The position numbers and the translations under genes were made by a program. From Traorella massiliensis (GTDB taxonomy: Bacteria; Bacillota_I; Bacilli_A; Erysipelotrichales; Erysipelotrichaceae): a stretch of 41,269 bases of DNA. The stretch covers positions 1-41,269 of the forward strand of contig NZ_LT629963.1 of assembly GCF_900104665.1 (NCBI RefSeq). The letters are read 5' to 3'. Of the stretch, positions 21,500 to 29,107 are shown in pieces. The notes beneath the pieces are model-generated. The model worked only from the letters and a program-made list of their open reading frames with translations, was not told the DNA's origin and ran no database searches. Numbering within the stretch: position 1 is the stretch's first letter; the number at the start of each line of letters is the position of its first letter.

Positions 21500-22837
21500 T
21501 TATGTGTTTTGCTTCTTATGAGAAATTCTTGATCTTCCTTCACGTTTGTCGGAATGAAGCGTTTCTGTGATGGAATAGTATACTTTTGAATTCAGTGAGA
21601 AAATGACTCTTTTTCTGAAACGCACGAAATTGGAAATGCCTTTAGAAATGGCAATATAAGTCTGCAGCTGTCCGTTGATGTTTTCCGACAGGGCATTGCT
21701 GAGCTTACGGTCATCATAAGGATGCTGAAATGAGTTCAGTATCTCCTTTTTCCAGTTGGACATTGTTGTGATGAAACTGTCAAATTCGTGAATGCCGGAA
21801 CTTAAAAAGGCTTCATAGATGGTGTCAAACCACTGCTCGCAGTTGTCGGGAGTTGCTTCTTTATTGAAATGAAGATACATTTCCTTCAAACGGAAACCAA
21901 GACAAAGGTTTTCACTGATGTTCAGAATCATTTCCTGAAGATCCCGTTTATTAAGTTTTCTTCCGAAGCGCTTGTTGTAAACAGGCTCGTTGTCAAGAAA
22001 GACATCTTTTTCGATAAGATCTTTCCAGGTTTTCAGAAGGTAATACGTGGTGCTGTCATACTCACACTGATTGAGAATGTTGAGACGGATACGTGAGAAT
22101 CCTTCCATAAGATGCTTGACAACGTGAAACGGATCGACAGCGATGATACAGTTGGGAAGATATTTTTTACAGACTTCTTTATAAGGCAGCCACATATCGA
22201 TTGTGACATAGCGAACCTGTTTTCTTTCATCAAGAGGGATACGTTCGAAATATCGTGATAGTTCGGATTTGGAGCGTGAAGGAAGGACGTCGATCAGAGA
22301 CCGGTTCAGATTATCAACGAGGACAGCAAGATAGGAGGCATCTTTTCTTTTCGCCATTCTGGAATGGATTTCATCGATTCCCAGAGAAACAGGCAAGGAG
22401 ATTCTTGGGATATTGATGAAGCTGTCAAAATAGAGCTGAACCTGCGTTACAGAAATATGGTTTGACTGGGCAATCATGAGATAAGTGTAATTGAGATTCT
22501 TAAGCTGTTTCATGACTCTGTCGAGAAGAAAGATGGAGTTTTTGAAAGTGGAAAAAGTAAAGGGATTTTTACCTGAAAAGGTTCTGCCGCAGTCATTGCA
22601 GAGATACCTGTTGTTTCTGAAGTAGACAGAGGTTTTTCTGTCTGTAAGAACAGGATGGTTGATCCTTTTAGGTTTCGTGTGTCCAAGACCCTGAACCGTT
22701 CCGCCACAATAAGGGCAGGACGGGAAAGTGGGAAAAAGGGTAATGTGGAACTGAGTTTCCGAGGGAAGAGATACTACTTTAAGATCCTCGACTTCATTTT
22801 CGTTGATATTGAGAAGATTTGTGATAAAATTAAACAT
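21500..22837 (-). CDS. ISL3-family transposase
   Basis: A 445-residue DDE transposase. The N-terminal zinc-ribbon has CPYCGG (41-46) and CNDC (80-83). A helix-turn-helix-like part follows at about 110-140. The catalytic core is recognisable from GIDEIHSRMAKR (Asp155), AVDPFHVVKH (Asp235) and SENINGQLQTY (Glu385), the spacing and wording of ISL3 enzymes. The length is normal and the frame is open. Its SD AAAGGAGG lies 7 bases before the ATG but inside a potential hairpin (22841-22899). Codon choice is less AT-biased than the flanking opp genes, consistent with recent arrival. Confidence 0.93.
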   Translation of the reverse strand: MFNFITNLLNINENEVEDLKVVSLPSETQFHITLFPTFPSCPYCGGTVQGLGHTKPKRINHPVLTDRKTSVYFRNNRYLCNDCGRTFSGKNPFTFSTFKNSIFLLDRVMKQLKNLNYTYLMIAQSNHISVTQVQLYFDSFINIPRISLPVSLGIDEIHSRMAKRKDASYLAVLVDNLNRSLIDVLPSRSKSELSRYFERIPLDERKQVRYVTIDMWLPYKEVCKKYLPNCIIAVDPFHVVKHLMEGFSRIRLNILNQCEYDSTTYYLLKTWKDLIEKDVFLDNEPVYNKRFGRKLNKRDLQEMILNISENLCLGFRLKEMYLHFNKEATPDNCEQWFDTIYEAFLSSGIHEFDSFITTMSNWKKEILNSFQHPYDDRKLSNALSENINGQLQTYIAISKGISNFVRFRKRVIFSLNSKVYYSITETLHSDKREGRSRISHKKQNT

Positions 22838-22840
22838 GGC

Positions 22841-22899
22841 AAAGCCTCCTTTGTGTTTTATGAGATCTCGGCAAAGAAATCATAGCACAAAGGAGCTTT
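22841..22899 (-). promoter_or_regulatory. Hairpin sequestering the transposase SD
   Basis: Read on the minus strand, AAAGCTCCTTTGTG (22899-22886) pairs with CACAAAGGAGGCTTT (22855-22841) with one bulged base. The second arm contains the whole Shine-Dalgarno sequence. Transcripts reading in from outside contain both arms. Those starting at the internal promoter lack the first arm. Confidence 0.7.
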
Positions 22900-22907
22900 T
22901 TTATGAA
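22879..22907 (-). promoter_or_regulatory. Predicted internal transposase promoter
   Basis: On the minus strand TTCATA (22907-22902), 17 bases and TATGAT (22884-22879). The expected start near 22872 lies between the two arms of the SD hairpin. Confidence 0.5.
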
Positions 22908-22966
22908 ACACACCAAAACTTAAAGTGATCTGAAACAGCCCACACCAAACTTTAATGATCGCCCAC

Positions 22967-22982
22967 ACCCACACGCTATTTT
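22967..22982 (-). repeat. IS terminal inverted repeat, ptsI side
   Basis: ACCCACACGCTATTTT is the exact reverse complement of 21342-21357. It is followed by AAA, which completes the palindromic TTTAAA junction. Confidence 0.85.
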
Positions 22983-23001
22983 AAAGCGCCAAAAATACAA
23001 T

Positions 23002-23027
23002 AAGCTCTCGAAAGAGAGCTTTTGTTT
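23002..23027 (+). terminator. Probable original opp operon terminator
   Basis: AAGCTCTC, loop GAAA, GAGAGCTT, then TTGTTTT. It faces the same way as opp. If the IS is removed, it would lie about 20 bases after the oppF stop. Confidence 0.8.
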
Positions 23028-23063
23028 TCCCAAAAAAAAGGCATAATGGACAAATTTATAAAC

Positions 23064-23092
23064 TTGACAAAAAAAAGATGGCTTTTTATGTC
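23064..23092 (+). promoter_or_regulatory. Promoter of small gene before ptsI
   Basis: TTGACA (23064-23069) with a weak -10 (TTATGT or TATGTC) 16 or 17 bases later. A second TATAAT (23107-23112) lies too close to the SD at 23117 to serve the gene with its SD intact. Confidence 0.5.
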
Positions 23093-23130
23093 AAATTATG
23101 TCTAAATATAATTAGCGGGAGGGAAATAGT

Positions 23131-23430
23131 ATGAATAATAATGAAGAAATCATGCTTTATATTGCGAAAATGTATAAAGAAATTAAGCAGGAAGTGGCAG
23201 AAGGAAGACGTAAAAAGCCAAATAATTATGTAATTGACAGTGGAGTTGAATTTGTCGAATATATTGATCGTTTATTAGAATTATTACCGCCTGAATATGA
23301 AAAAATCATTCGTAATGACTACTTAAATGAGAGAAATAAAAAATGGTGGCAGGAATATTTTAAGAAGAGTACTTATTATCGGAGAAAATCCGAAGCTGTC
23401 AAAGCATTTGTTGATTGCGTAACGCTTTAA
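23131..23430 (+). CDS. Small MG284/MPN403-like protein of unknown function
   Basis: A 99-residue, mostly helical, charged protein with no signal or membrane segment. The C-terminal segment NERNKKWWQEYFKKSTYYRRKSEAVKAFVDCV resembles the small Mollicutes family named after MG284/MPN403, with its WW pair and STYYR motif. The STYYR-(K/R)-x-x-A arrangement also recalls the DNA-binding helices of ArpU-like and sigma-region-4-like proteins, so a nucleic-acid role is possible but not shown. It has a good SD (GGGAGG). It lies between the displaced opp terminator and ptsI, and the ptsI promoter overlaps its 3' end. Confidence 0.7.
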   Translation: MNNNEEIMLYIAKMYKEIKQEVAEGRRKKPNNYVIDSGVEFVEYIDRLLELLPPEYEKIIRNDYLNERNKKWWQEYFKKSTYYRRKSEAVKAFVDCVTL

Positions 23431-23443
23431 ATAGTGTTAAAAT
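23415..23443 (+). promoter_or_regulatory. ptsI promoter
   Basis: TTGCGT, 17 bases, then an extended -10 TGTTAAAAT (TG at 23435-23436, TAAAAT at 23438-23443). It overlaps the stop codon of the preceding small gene, so ptsI can be expressed independently. Confidence 0.6.
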
Positions 23444-23493
23444 ATCTTTGTAGAATTTTTCTTATTTTACATAATACCATAGGAGGATGATTT

Positions 23494-25200
23494 ATGTTAA
23501 AAGGTATTGCTGCTTCTGCCGGTTATGCAATTGCAAGGGTTTACAAGCTTGAACAGCCGGTAGTAACGATTGAAAAGAAGGAAGGGGTTGAGCCGACCAC
23601 TGAAATCGCAAAGTTTGATGCTGCGCTTTCTAAGACAAAGGCTGATATAGAGGCAATCAAGGCTCAGGCAGAAGGAAAACTTTCTGATGAAGAATTAGCT
23701 GTATTTGACGCTCATTTAATGATGGCCTCTGATCCTGAATTTGAAGGTCAAATCAAATCCATGATCGAAAATGATCATGTAAATGCAGAATATGCTGCTG
23801 ATACAGTGGCTGCAAATACAGTGGCTATGTTTGAATCTATGGATAACGATTACTTCAGAGAAAGAGCGGCTGATGTTAAAGATGTTACCTTTAGATTAAA
23901 ATGTAATTTGCTTGGAGTTTTAATTCCAAATCTTTCTTTGGTGGATGAGGATTCAATTATCGTTGCTCATGATTTGACTCCATCAGATACTGCTCAGCTG
24001 AATCAATATGCAAAAGGTTTTGCGACAGCTATTGGCGGCAGAACAAGTCATTCAGCAATTATGGCTCGTTCATTAGAGGTACCAGCAGTTGTAGGCTGTG
24101 CAGGTGTAATGGAAGCATGTCAACATGGTGATTTGATGATCTTGGATGCAGTAAATGGCGAAGTTATCGTTAACCCTGATGAAGCTACTATTAAAGAATA
24201 TGAAGCCAAAGCACAAGCTTATAAGGAAGAAAAAGAAGCCTTGAAAGTTCTGCTTCATGCAGAAACGATCACAGTTGATGGACACCAGGTGGAACTTGCA
24301 GGAAATATTGGTACACCAAAAGATGTTGAAGGAGTTATCAACAATGGCGGTGAAGGTGTAGGTCTATACCGTACAGAATTCTTATATATGAATTCACAGG
24401 AATTCCCAACTGAAGATGAACAATTTGAAGCTTATAAGACTGTTCTAGAAGGAATGAATGGTAAAAAGGTTGTTGTTCGTACTTTAGATATCGGTGGCGA
24501 TAAGAAACTTTCTTACTTCACGTTCCCTGAAGAAATGAACCCATTCCTTGGTTATCGTGCAATCCGTTTATGTTTAGATAGAAAAGATATTTTTAGAACA
24601 CAGCTGAGAGCACTGATTCGTGCATCTAAATACGGTAAATTGTGCATCATGTTCCCAATGATCGCAACACTTGATGAATTTAGAGAAGCAAAGGGTGTTT
24701 TTGAAGAAGAAAAGGCTAAATTAATTGCTGAAGGCGTTGAAGTAAGTGATAGTATTGAAGTAGGAATGATGGTTGAAATTCCTGCTGCTGCAGTGAACGC
24801 TGACAATTTTGCTAAAGAAGCAGACTTCTTCTCTATTGGTACAAATGACTTAGTTCAGTACTCAATGGCAGCTGACCGTATGAGTGAAAAAGTATCTTAC
24901 CTATATCAGCCATTAAATCCTTCATTGTTACGTCTGATCAAAATGACGATCGATGGAGCTCATAAAAATGGCCGCTGGGTAGGAATGTGTGGTGAAATGG
25001 CTGGAGATGCCATGGCTGCCCCAGTTCTTTTAGGACTAGGTCTTGATGAATTCTCAATGAGTGCAACTTCTATTCTTCCAGCTCGTAAAATGATTAATTC
25101 ATTAAAGAAATCTGAAATGGAAGAAATGGCAAATAAAGCACTTACGTTAGCAACTTCTTCAGAAGTGACACAGCTTATCAAAGATACATTAAATAAATAG
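23494..25200 (+). CDS. ptsI: PTS Enzyme I (phosphoenolpyruvate-protein phosphotransferase)
   Basis: A 568-residue general PTS enzyme that takes phosphate from PEP and passes it to HPr. The phospho-histidine lies in [12 protein letters not shown] (181-192, His186). The PEP-binding barrel contains [12 protein letters not shown], the segment [16 protein letters not shown] and the C-terminal signature [30 protein letters not shown], carrying the active-site cysteine region, is also present. The length is normal. ptsH is not adjacent, unlike the usual ptsHI operon. The enzyme would feed all PTS permeases, including the EIIC near the end of the window. A strong terminator follows. Confidence 0.97.
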   Translation: MLKGIAASAGYAIARVYKLEQPVVTIEKKEGVEPTTEIAKFDAALSKTKADIEAIKAQAEGKLSDEELAVFDAHLMMASDPEFEGQIKSMIENDHVNAEYAADTVAANTVAMFESMDNDYFRERAADVKDVTFRLKCNLLGVLIPNLSLVDEDSIIVAHDLTPSDTAQLNQYAKGFATAIGGRTSHSAIMARSLEVPAVVGCAGVMEACQHGDLMILDAVNGEVIVNPDEATIKEYEAKAQAYKEEKEALKVLLHAETITVDGHQVELAGNIGTPKDVEGVINNGGEGVGLYRTEFLYMNSQEFPTEDEQFEAYKTVLEGMNGKKVVVRTLDIGGDKKLSYFTFPEEMNPFLGYRAIRLCLDRKDIFRTQLRALIRASKYGKLCIMFPMIATLDEFREAKGVFEEEKAKLIAEGVEVSDSIEVGMMVEIPAAAVNADNFAKEADFFSIGTNDLVQYSMAADRMSEKVSYLYQPLNPSLLRLIKMTIDGAHKNGRWVGMCGEMAGDAMAAPVLLGLGLDEFSMSATSILPARKMINSLKKSEMEEMANKALTLATSSEVTQLIKDTLNK

Positions 25201-25205
25201 TTATT

Positions 25206-25240
25206 AAAGGTTTGGAATTTATGTTCCAAACCTTTTTTTT
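25206..25240 (+). terminator. ptsI terminator
   Basis: AAAGGTTTGGAA and TTCCAAACCTTT form a 12-bp stem followed by eight T. It sits between convergent genes; on the minus strand the tail is weaker. Confidence 0.9.
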
Positions 25241-25243
25241 AGT

Positions 25244-26263
25244 TTATTGAAGATAAGCAAGGATCAGTTTGATGGCAGATTCAATTGCCTGCATATGTGT
25301 TCTTTCCATTCCATGACTGGCAGCGACTCCTGGTCCAATGAGAGCACCTTTGATGTTATTGCCTCCACCTAATGCAGCTCCTACATCACTGCCATAAAAT
25401 GGATAGATATCAACAGCGAATTGACAGTTTTCTTTTTTCGCTAATTCAATCAGACGGCTTACCATATCATAGTCATAAGGTCCGCCTGAATCTTTAGCAC
25501 AAATACTGACATCATATTCACTGCATGTAAGATCTGCACCGATACAACCCATATCACAAGCTAAAAGCTCAGAAATTTCAGGTAGGCTAGCTGCACCATG
25601 GCCTACTTCTTCATAAGTAGTAACGATGAAATAAGTGTCATGAGCAGGAGTGATCTTTTTTTCCTTGATCATATGCAGAATCTCAAAGAGAATGCATACA
25701 CTGATTTTATCATCTAGGAAACGGCTTTTAATAAACCCGCTTTCTGTAATTGTTGTTTTTGGATCAATGGCAATGATATCGCCATTCATGATTCCTAGCT
25801 TTTCGACATCTTTCTTATTTTTAACGATTTCATCGATCTTAACGATCATCGTATCAGGATTACGTGGGGCAGTATTTGCTTCTTTAAAGACATGAACAGC
25901 AGGTGTTGACGAAAGAATCGTCCCTGTATAAGTTTTACCGCTACGAGTGATGATGCGACAATATTCACCATCTAGTGTTGGTAAAGAAGGTCCACCGATA
26001 TTTGTGAAACGTAAGGTGCCATCCGCATTGATAGAACGTACCATTAATCCTAAAGTATCGGTGTGAGCACTAATCCCAACCTTATAATCATGGTCTTTGC
26101 CAGAAACCAGGATATGAAGATTGCCTTTCTGATTACGACTTGTTTTAAAGCCTAGATCATTTGCTTCTTTTTCCAAAAAATCAATGGCATGTTTCGTGAA
26201 TCCGCTAGGGGAATCAATTGAAAACAGCTGATAAGCAAATTTTTTAAATCTTTCTTGATTCAT
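25244..26263 (-). CDS. M42 family metallopeptidase
   Basis: A 339-residue cytoplasmic aminopeptidase of the M42 (glutamyl/tetrahedral aminopeptidase, FrvX/YsdC-like) family, which trims peptides with two metal ions. Predicted metal and catalytic residues are in order: AHTDTLG (His67, Asp69), RFLDDK (bridging Asp184/185), TYEEVGHG (Glu218, Glu219), GADLTC (Asp244) and a C-terminal RTHMQAIES (His323). The length is typical. The gene begins 1 base after the pyrR stop, so it is cotranscribed with pyrR. Its products may include peptides imported by the nearby Opp system, which is inference only. Confidence 0.9.
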   Translation of the reverse strand: MNQERFKKFAYQLFSIDSPSGFTKHAIDFLEKEANDLGFKTSRNQKGNLHILVSGKDHDYKVGISAHTDTLGLMVRSINADGTLRFTNIGGPSLPTLDGEYCRIITRSGKTYTGTILSSTPAVHVFKEANTAPRNPDTMIVKIDEIVKNKKDVEKLGIMNGDIIAIDPKTTITESGFIKSRFLDDKISVCILFEILHMIKEKKITPAHDTYFIVTTYEEVGHGAASLPEISELLACDMGCIGADLTCSEYDVSICAKDSGGPYDYDMVSRLIELAKKENCQFAVDIYPFYGSDVGAALGGGNNIKGALIGPGVAASHGMERTHMQAIESAIKLILAYLQ

Positions 26264-26264
26264 A

Positions 26265-26783
26265 TTACTTCCTTTCTATGACAACTCGATCTTGTCCGTC
26301 AATTTCTTTGATTTGAACTTTAATGTTTTCATTAAGTGAACTTGGGATATTTTTACCAACATAATCAGCACGTATCGGTAATTCACGATGTCCACGGTCT
26401 ACCAGTACAGCTAACTGCACTTCTTTAGCACGTCCAAAATGCAATACTCCTTCAAGAGCAGCTCGAACCGTACGTCCTTTAAACAAGACATCATCTACTA
26501 ATACGACTTTTTTGTCAGTAACTGAAAAAGTAATTTCAGGAAGAGGATGTTTGATATCTAAATCATCACGCCAGGCTTTTATATCTAACGGATAAACTTC
26601 AATTTTTGTTCCTTCAACTTTTTCAATAAAAGAGGCAATACGATTTGCAAGATATTCTCCTCTGGTCTTGATGCCAACTAAAACAAGATTATCCACACCT
26701 TTGTTTCTTTCAATGATTTCATGCGACATACGTGTCAAAGAACGACGCATTCCATCTTCATCTAAAATCATTTTTTCTTCCAT
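26265..26783 (-). CDS. pyrR: Bifunctional PyrR: pyrimidine attenuator / uracil phosphoribosyltransferase
   Basis: A 172-residue PRTase-fold protein. The PRPP-binding loop [20 protein letters not shown] (93-112), preceded by [13 protein letters not shown] (37-49), and the DIKAWRDDL segment match PyrR. It binds pyr mRNA to promote attenuation in response to UMP, and can have weak uracil phosphoribosyltransferase activity. No pyr biosynthesis genes lie in the window, so its targets must be elsewhere. It leads a two-gene operon with the M42 peptidase. SD AAAAGGAG lies about 8 bases before the ATG. Confidence 0.9.
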   Translation of the reverse strand: MEEKMILDEDGMRRSLTRMSHEIIERNKGVDNLVLVGIKTRGEYLANRIASFIEKVEGTKIEVYPLDIKAWRDDLDIKHPLPEITFSVTDKKVVLVDDVLFKGRTVRAALEGVLHFGRAKEVQLAVLVDRGHRELPIRADYVGKNIPSSLNENIKVQIKEIDGQDRVVIERK

Positions 26784-26806
26784 AAAGACTCCTTTTCGAC
26801 AGTGAT

Positions 26807-26812
26807 ATTATA
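26807..26812 (-). promoter_or_regulatory. pyrR -10 box
   Basis: A perfect TATAAT on the minus strand lies 23 bases before the pyrR start. The -35 region (around 26830-26835, TTAATT) is weak. Confidence 0.5.
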
Positions 26813-26870
26813 CTTCATCTACAAAAAAAAATTAATAGAAATTTGTGAAAAAACTTTATATTATTCACTC

Positions 26871-26899
26871 TTGACATATATAAGTAATAGATGTATCAT
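26871..26899 (+). promoter_or_regulatory. marR-exporter operon promoter
   Basis: TTGACA (26871-26876), a 17-base spacer, TATCAT (26894-26899). It is followed directly by two palindromic operators. Confidence 0.8.
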
Positions 26900-26902
26900 T
26901 TA

Positions 26903-26929
26903 TTAATCGATTAACATTTAATCGGTTAA
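26903..26929 (+). promoter_or_regulatory. Tandem palindromic MarR operators
   Basis: TTAATCGATTAA (26903-26914) is a perfect palindrome, and TTAATCGGTTAA (26918-26929) is a near copy. They are 15 bases apart centre to centre and lie over the expected transcription start, well placed for repression by the MarR protein encoded next. Confidence 0.75.
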
Positions 26930-26946
26930 CTAATAGAAGGAGTGTT

Positions 26947-27381
26947 ATGGAACCCAAAGAAATTGTAAAATCTATTACTATGTTTAATCGAATGCACCGT
27001 GGGCAAATTCGTAAAATTATGGAAAGCGAGGGCCTTTTTTATGGACAGCTGCCAATATTGGAAACTGTTCGAACAAAAGGGTGCTGTACTCAAAGGGAGA
27101 TTGCTAATGCCTTGAATGTAACACCTCCTAGTGTTGCGACAAGTGTCAAACGGCTTGTGAAAAAAGGTTATCTGGCAAAAAAAACAGATGAAAAAGATCA
27201 GCGGATTACACTGATTACGATTACGGATAGCGGTAATTTAAAAACGCAGGCGTGTCGTGAAAAATTTGATAAGATGGATAAGAGGATATTTAAAGCATTG
27301 AGCGATCAAGAGTGTGAGGCTCTTGCACATATTCTTGATAAGCTAAATGAATCAATGAGAAAGGAGAATGAGGATGATTAA
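26947..27381 (+). CDS. MarR-family transcriptional regulator
   Basis: A 144-residue winged-helix regulator. The DNA-binding region is visible as CCTQREIANALNVTPPSVATSVKRLVKKGYLAKKTDEKDQRITLITIT (about 56-103), with the DxRxxxLxLT-type wing. It begins the operon with the two ABC exporter genes and overlaps the first of them by 8 bases. With the palindromes at 26903-26929, it most likely represses its own operon until a ligand, possibly an exported compound, is bound. The ligand is unknown. SD AAGGAG lies 6 bases before the ATG. Confidence 0.9.
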   Translation: MEPKEIVKSITMFNRMHRGQIRKIMESEGLFYGQLPILETVRTKGCCTQREIANALNVTPPSVATSVKRLVKKGYLAKKTDEKDQRITLITITDSGNLKTQACREKFDKMDKRIFKALSDQECEALAHILDKLNESMRKENEDD

Positions 27382-29107
27382 AGCATTAAAGCCATATTTA
27401 AAAGGCTATGGAAAGTATGCTCTGCTTTGTATGCTAGCTATGATTGTTGAAGCAGTACTGGAAATGATGCTACCGTTTTTGATGTCAAAAATCATCGATG
27501 TAGGCGTTGCTAACAGTGATCTAAGCTATGTATTAAAGATTGGCGGCACAATGCTCGGCATGGCATTGATTTCGCTAATAGCAGGTGCTATCGGTTCACG
27601 ATACAGTTCGGTCGCTGGCATGGGGTTTGGAAGTCAATTGAGAAAGGCGCTGTTTGATAAGATTCAGACTTTTTCTTTTTCAAATATTGATCATTTTTCA
27701 ACGGCTTCATTAGTAACCCGTTCCACCGCAGATGTCAACAACATTCAAAATATGTTCATGATGCTGAATCGTATGGCTATTCGAAGTCCGATCATGTTCA
27801 TTACAGCGATGATACTGGCTACAAATATCAATGCAGAATTAGTAATGATCTTTTTAGTGGTCGTACCAATTCTGGGTATTGCTTTGTTTTTAATTGTAAA
27901 GTTAGCATTTCCAAGATTTGAAGCAATGTTAGAAAAGTATGATGGCTTAAATGCATCTACACAGGAAAACCTGACGGCGATTCGTGTAGTAAAAGCGTTT
28001 GTTCGCAGTGCTTATGAAAAGGCAAAATTTAAGCTAAGCAATGATGCTCTCATGGACGCGAGTATCAAAGCTGAAAAAATTATTATTTTCAATATGCCAG
28101 TGATGCAGCTTTCAACTTATACATGTGTTGTATTAATTCTTTGGTTCGGTGGGGAACTGGTTATGGAAGGAACGATGTTAACTGGTGAACTGATGAGTTT
28201 TATTACTTATATTAATCAGATCCTGATGTCAATGATGATGTTAAGTATGATTTTTGTTAACGTACTTATTTCTAGTGCTTCTTTAAAAAGAATTGTGGAA
28301 GTGTTAGAAGAAGATATCGATATCAAAGATGGGGAAGCTAGCAGTGCATTTCCAGTACAGAATGGAAGTATTGAATTTAAGGATGTTAGCTTTTCATATA
28401 AGAATGATCCAAATTCTCTGGTGCTTGAAAATATCAATGTCAAGATCAAAGCAGGTGAAACGATTGGAATTATTGGGGGAACTGGTTCCAGTAAGTCAAC
28501 TTTCGTTCAGCTGATACCACGTCTGTACGATGTAACGGAGGGTAGTGTGCTGATTGATGGCAGAAATGTCAAAGATATTCAAGTGGAAACATTGAGAAAT
28601 TCAGTCAGTATGGTCCTTCAGAAAAATGTACTTTTCAGTGGTACGATTTTAGAAAATCTACGTTGGGGCGATCAGGAAGCAACGAAAGAGCAGTGTATTG
28701 AAGCATGTAAGGTTGCAAATGCACATGACTTCATCATGGGATTTCCTGATGGTTATGACACATATATTGAACAAGGGGGCACCAATGTTTCAGGTGGTCA
28801 AAAACAGCGTCTATGTATCGCTAGAGCACTTCTGAAACATCCTAAGATATTAATTCTAGATGATTCAACGAGTGCCGTAGATACTGCAACTGATGCAAGC
28901 ATTCGCAAAGAACTAAGAGAAAACCTGAAAGGCATGACAACAATTATCATTGCTCAGCGAATTTCTTCAGTACAGGATGCTGATCGTATCTTTGTTTTTG
29001 ATGAAGGAAAAATAAATGATATTGGAACTCATGATGAGCTTCTTGGCAGAAATCCGATTTATCAGGAAGTTTATCGTTCTCAGATGAAAGGAGTGGTGAG
29101 CGAATGA
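27374..29107 (+). CDS. Heterodimeric ABC exporter, degenerate-site subunit
   Basis: A 577-residue half-transporter with an N-terminal six-helix membrane domain (about 1-310) and a C-terminal ATPase. Walker A reads GGTGSSKST (about 368-376). The signature is VSGGQ (472-476), and Walker B is ILILDDSTSAVD, where Asp replaces the catalytic Glu. The switch histidine is replaced by Gln in IIIAQRISS (about 528). These changes define the degenerate-site partner of LmrC/BmrC-type exporters. The start at 27374 is preferred: AAGGAG is 7 bases upstream, whereas the ATG at 27368 is only 1 base from it. It overlaps marR by 8 bases and its partner by 4. The substrate is unknown. Confidence 0.9.
   Translation: MIKALKPYLKGYGKYALLCMLAMIVEAVLEMMLPFLMSKIIDVGVANSDLSYVLKIGGTMLGMALISLIAGAIGSRYSSVAGMGFGSQLRKALFDKIQTFSFSNIDHFSTASLVTRSTADVNNIQNMFMMLNRMAIRSPIMFITAMILATNINAELVMIFLVVVPILGIALFLIVKLAFPRFEAMLEKYDGLNASTQENLTAIRVVKAFVRSAYEKAKFKLSNDALMDASIKAEKIIIFNMPVMQLSTYTCVVLILWFGGELVMEGTMLTGELMSFITYINQILMSMMMLSMIFVNVLISSASLKRIVEVLEEDIDIKDGEASSAFPVQNGSIEFKDVSFSYKNDPNSLVLENINVKIKAGETIGIIGGTGSSKSTFVQLIPRLYDVTEGSVLIDGRNVKDIQVETLRNSVSMVLQKNVLFSGTILENLRWGDQEATKEQCIEACKVANAHDFIMGFPDGYDTYIEQGGTNVSGGQKQRLCIARALLKHPKILILDDSTSAVDTATDASIRKELRENLKGMTTIIIAQRISSVQDADRIFVFDEGKINDIGTHDELLGRNPIYQEVYRSQMKGVVSE

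Larger units (their letters stand above)
21342..22982. mobile_element. ISL3-family insertion sequence
   Basis: A 1.64-kb element with one transposase gene on the minus strand. Its outer ends are inverted repeats: AAAATAGCGTGTGGGT at 21342-21357 and its exact complement at 22967-22982. The repeat continues imperfectly inward (21369-21387 against 22941-22959, 16 of 19 identical). TTTAAA occurs at both outer edges, but it is palindromic, so it cannot be told whether it is part of the repeat or a short target duplication; a longer direct repeat is not visible. The element carries an internal bidirectional terminator and a hairpin over the transposase ribosome-binding site. Transposase, ends and control parts all look intact, so it may be active. 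Confidence 0.88.

Noticed and set aside
23107-23112. TATAAT as the main promoter of the 99-residue gene
   Set aside because: Transcription would start within or past the SD at 23117, leaving no usable ribosome-binding site.
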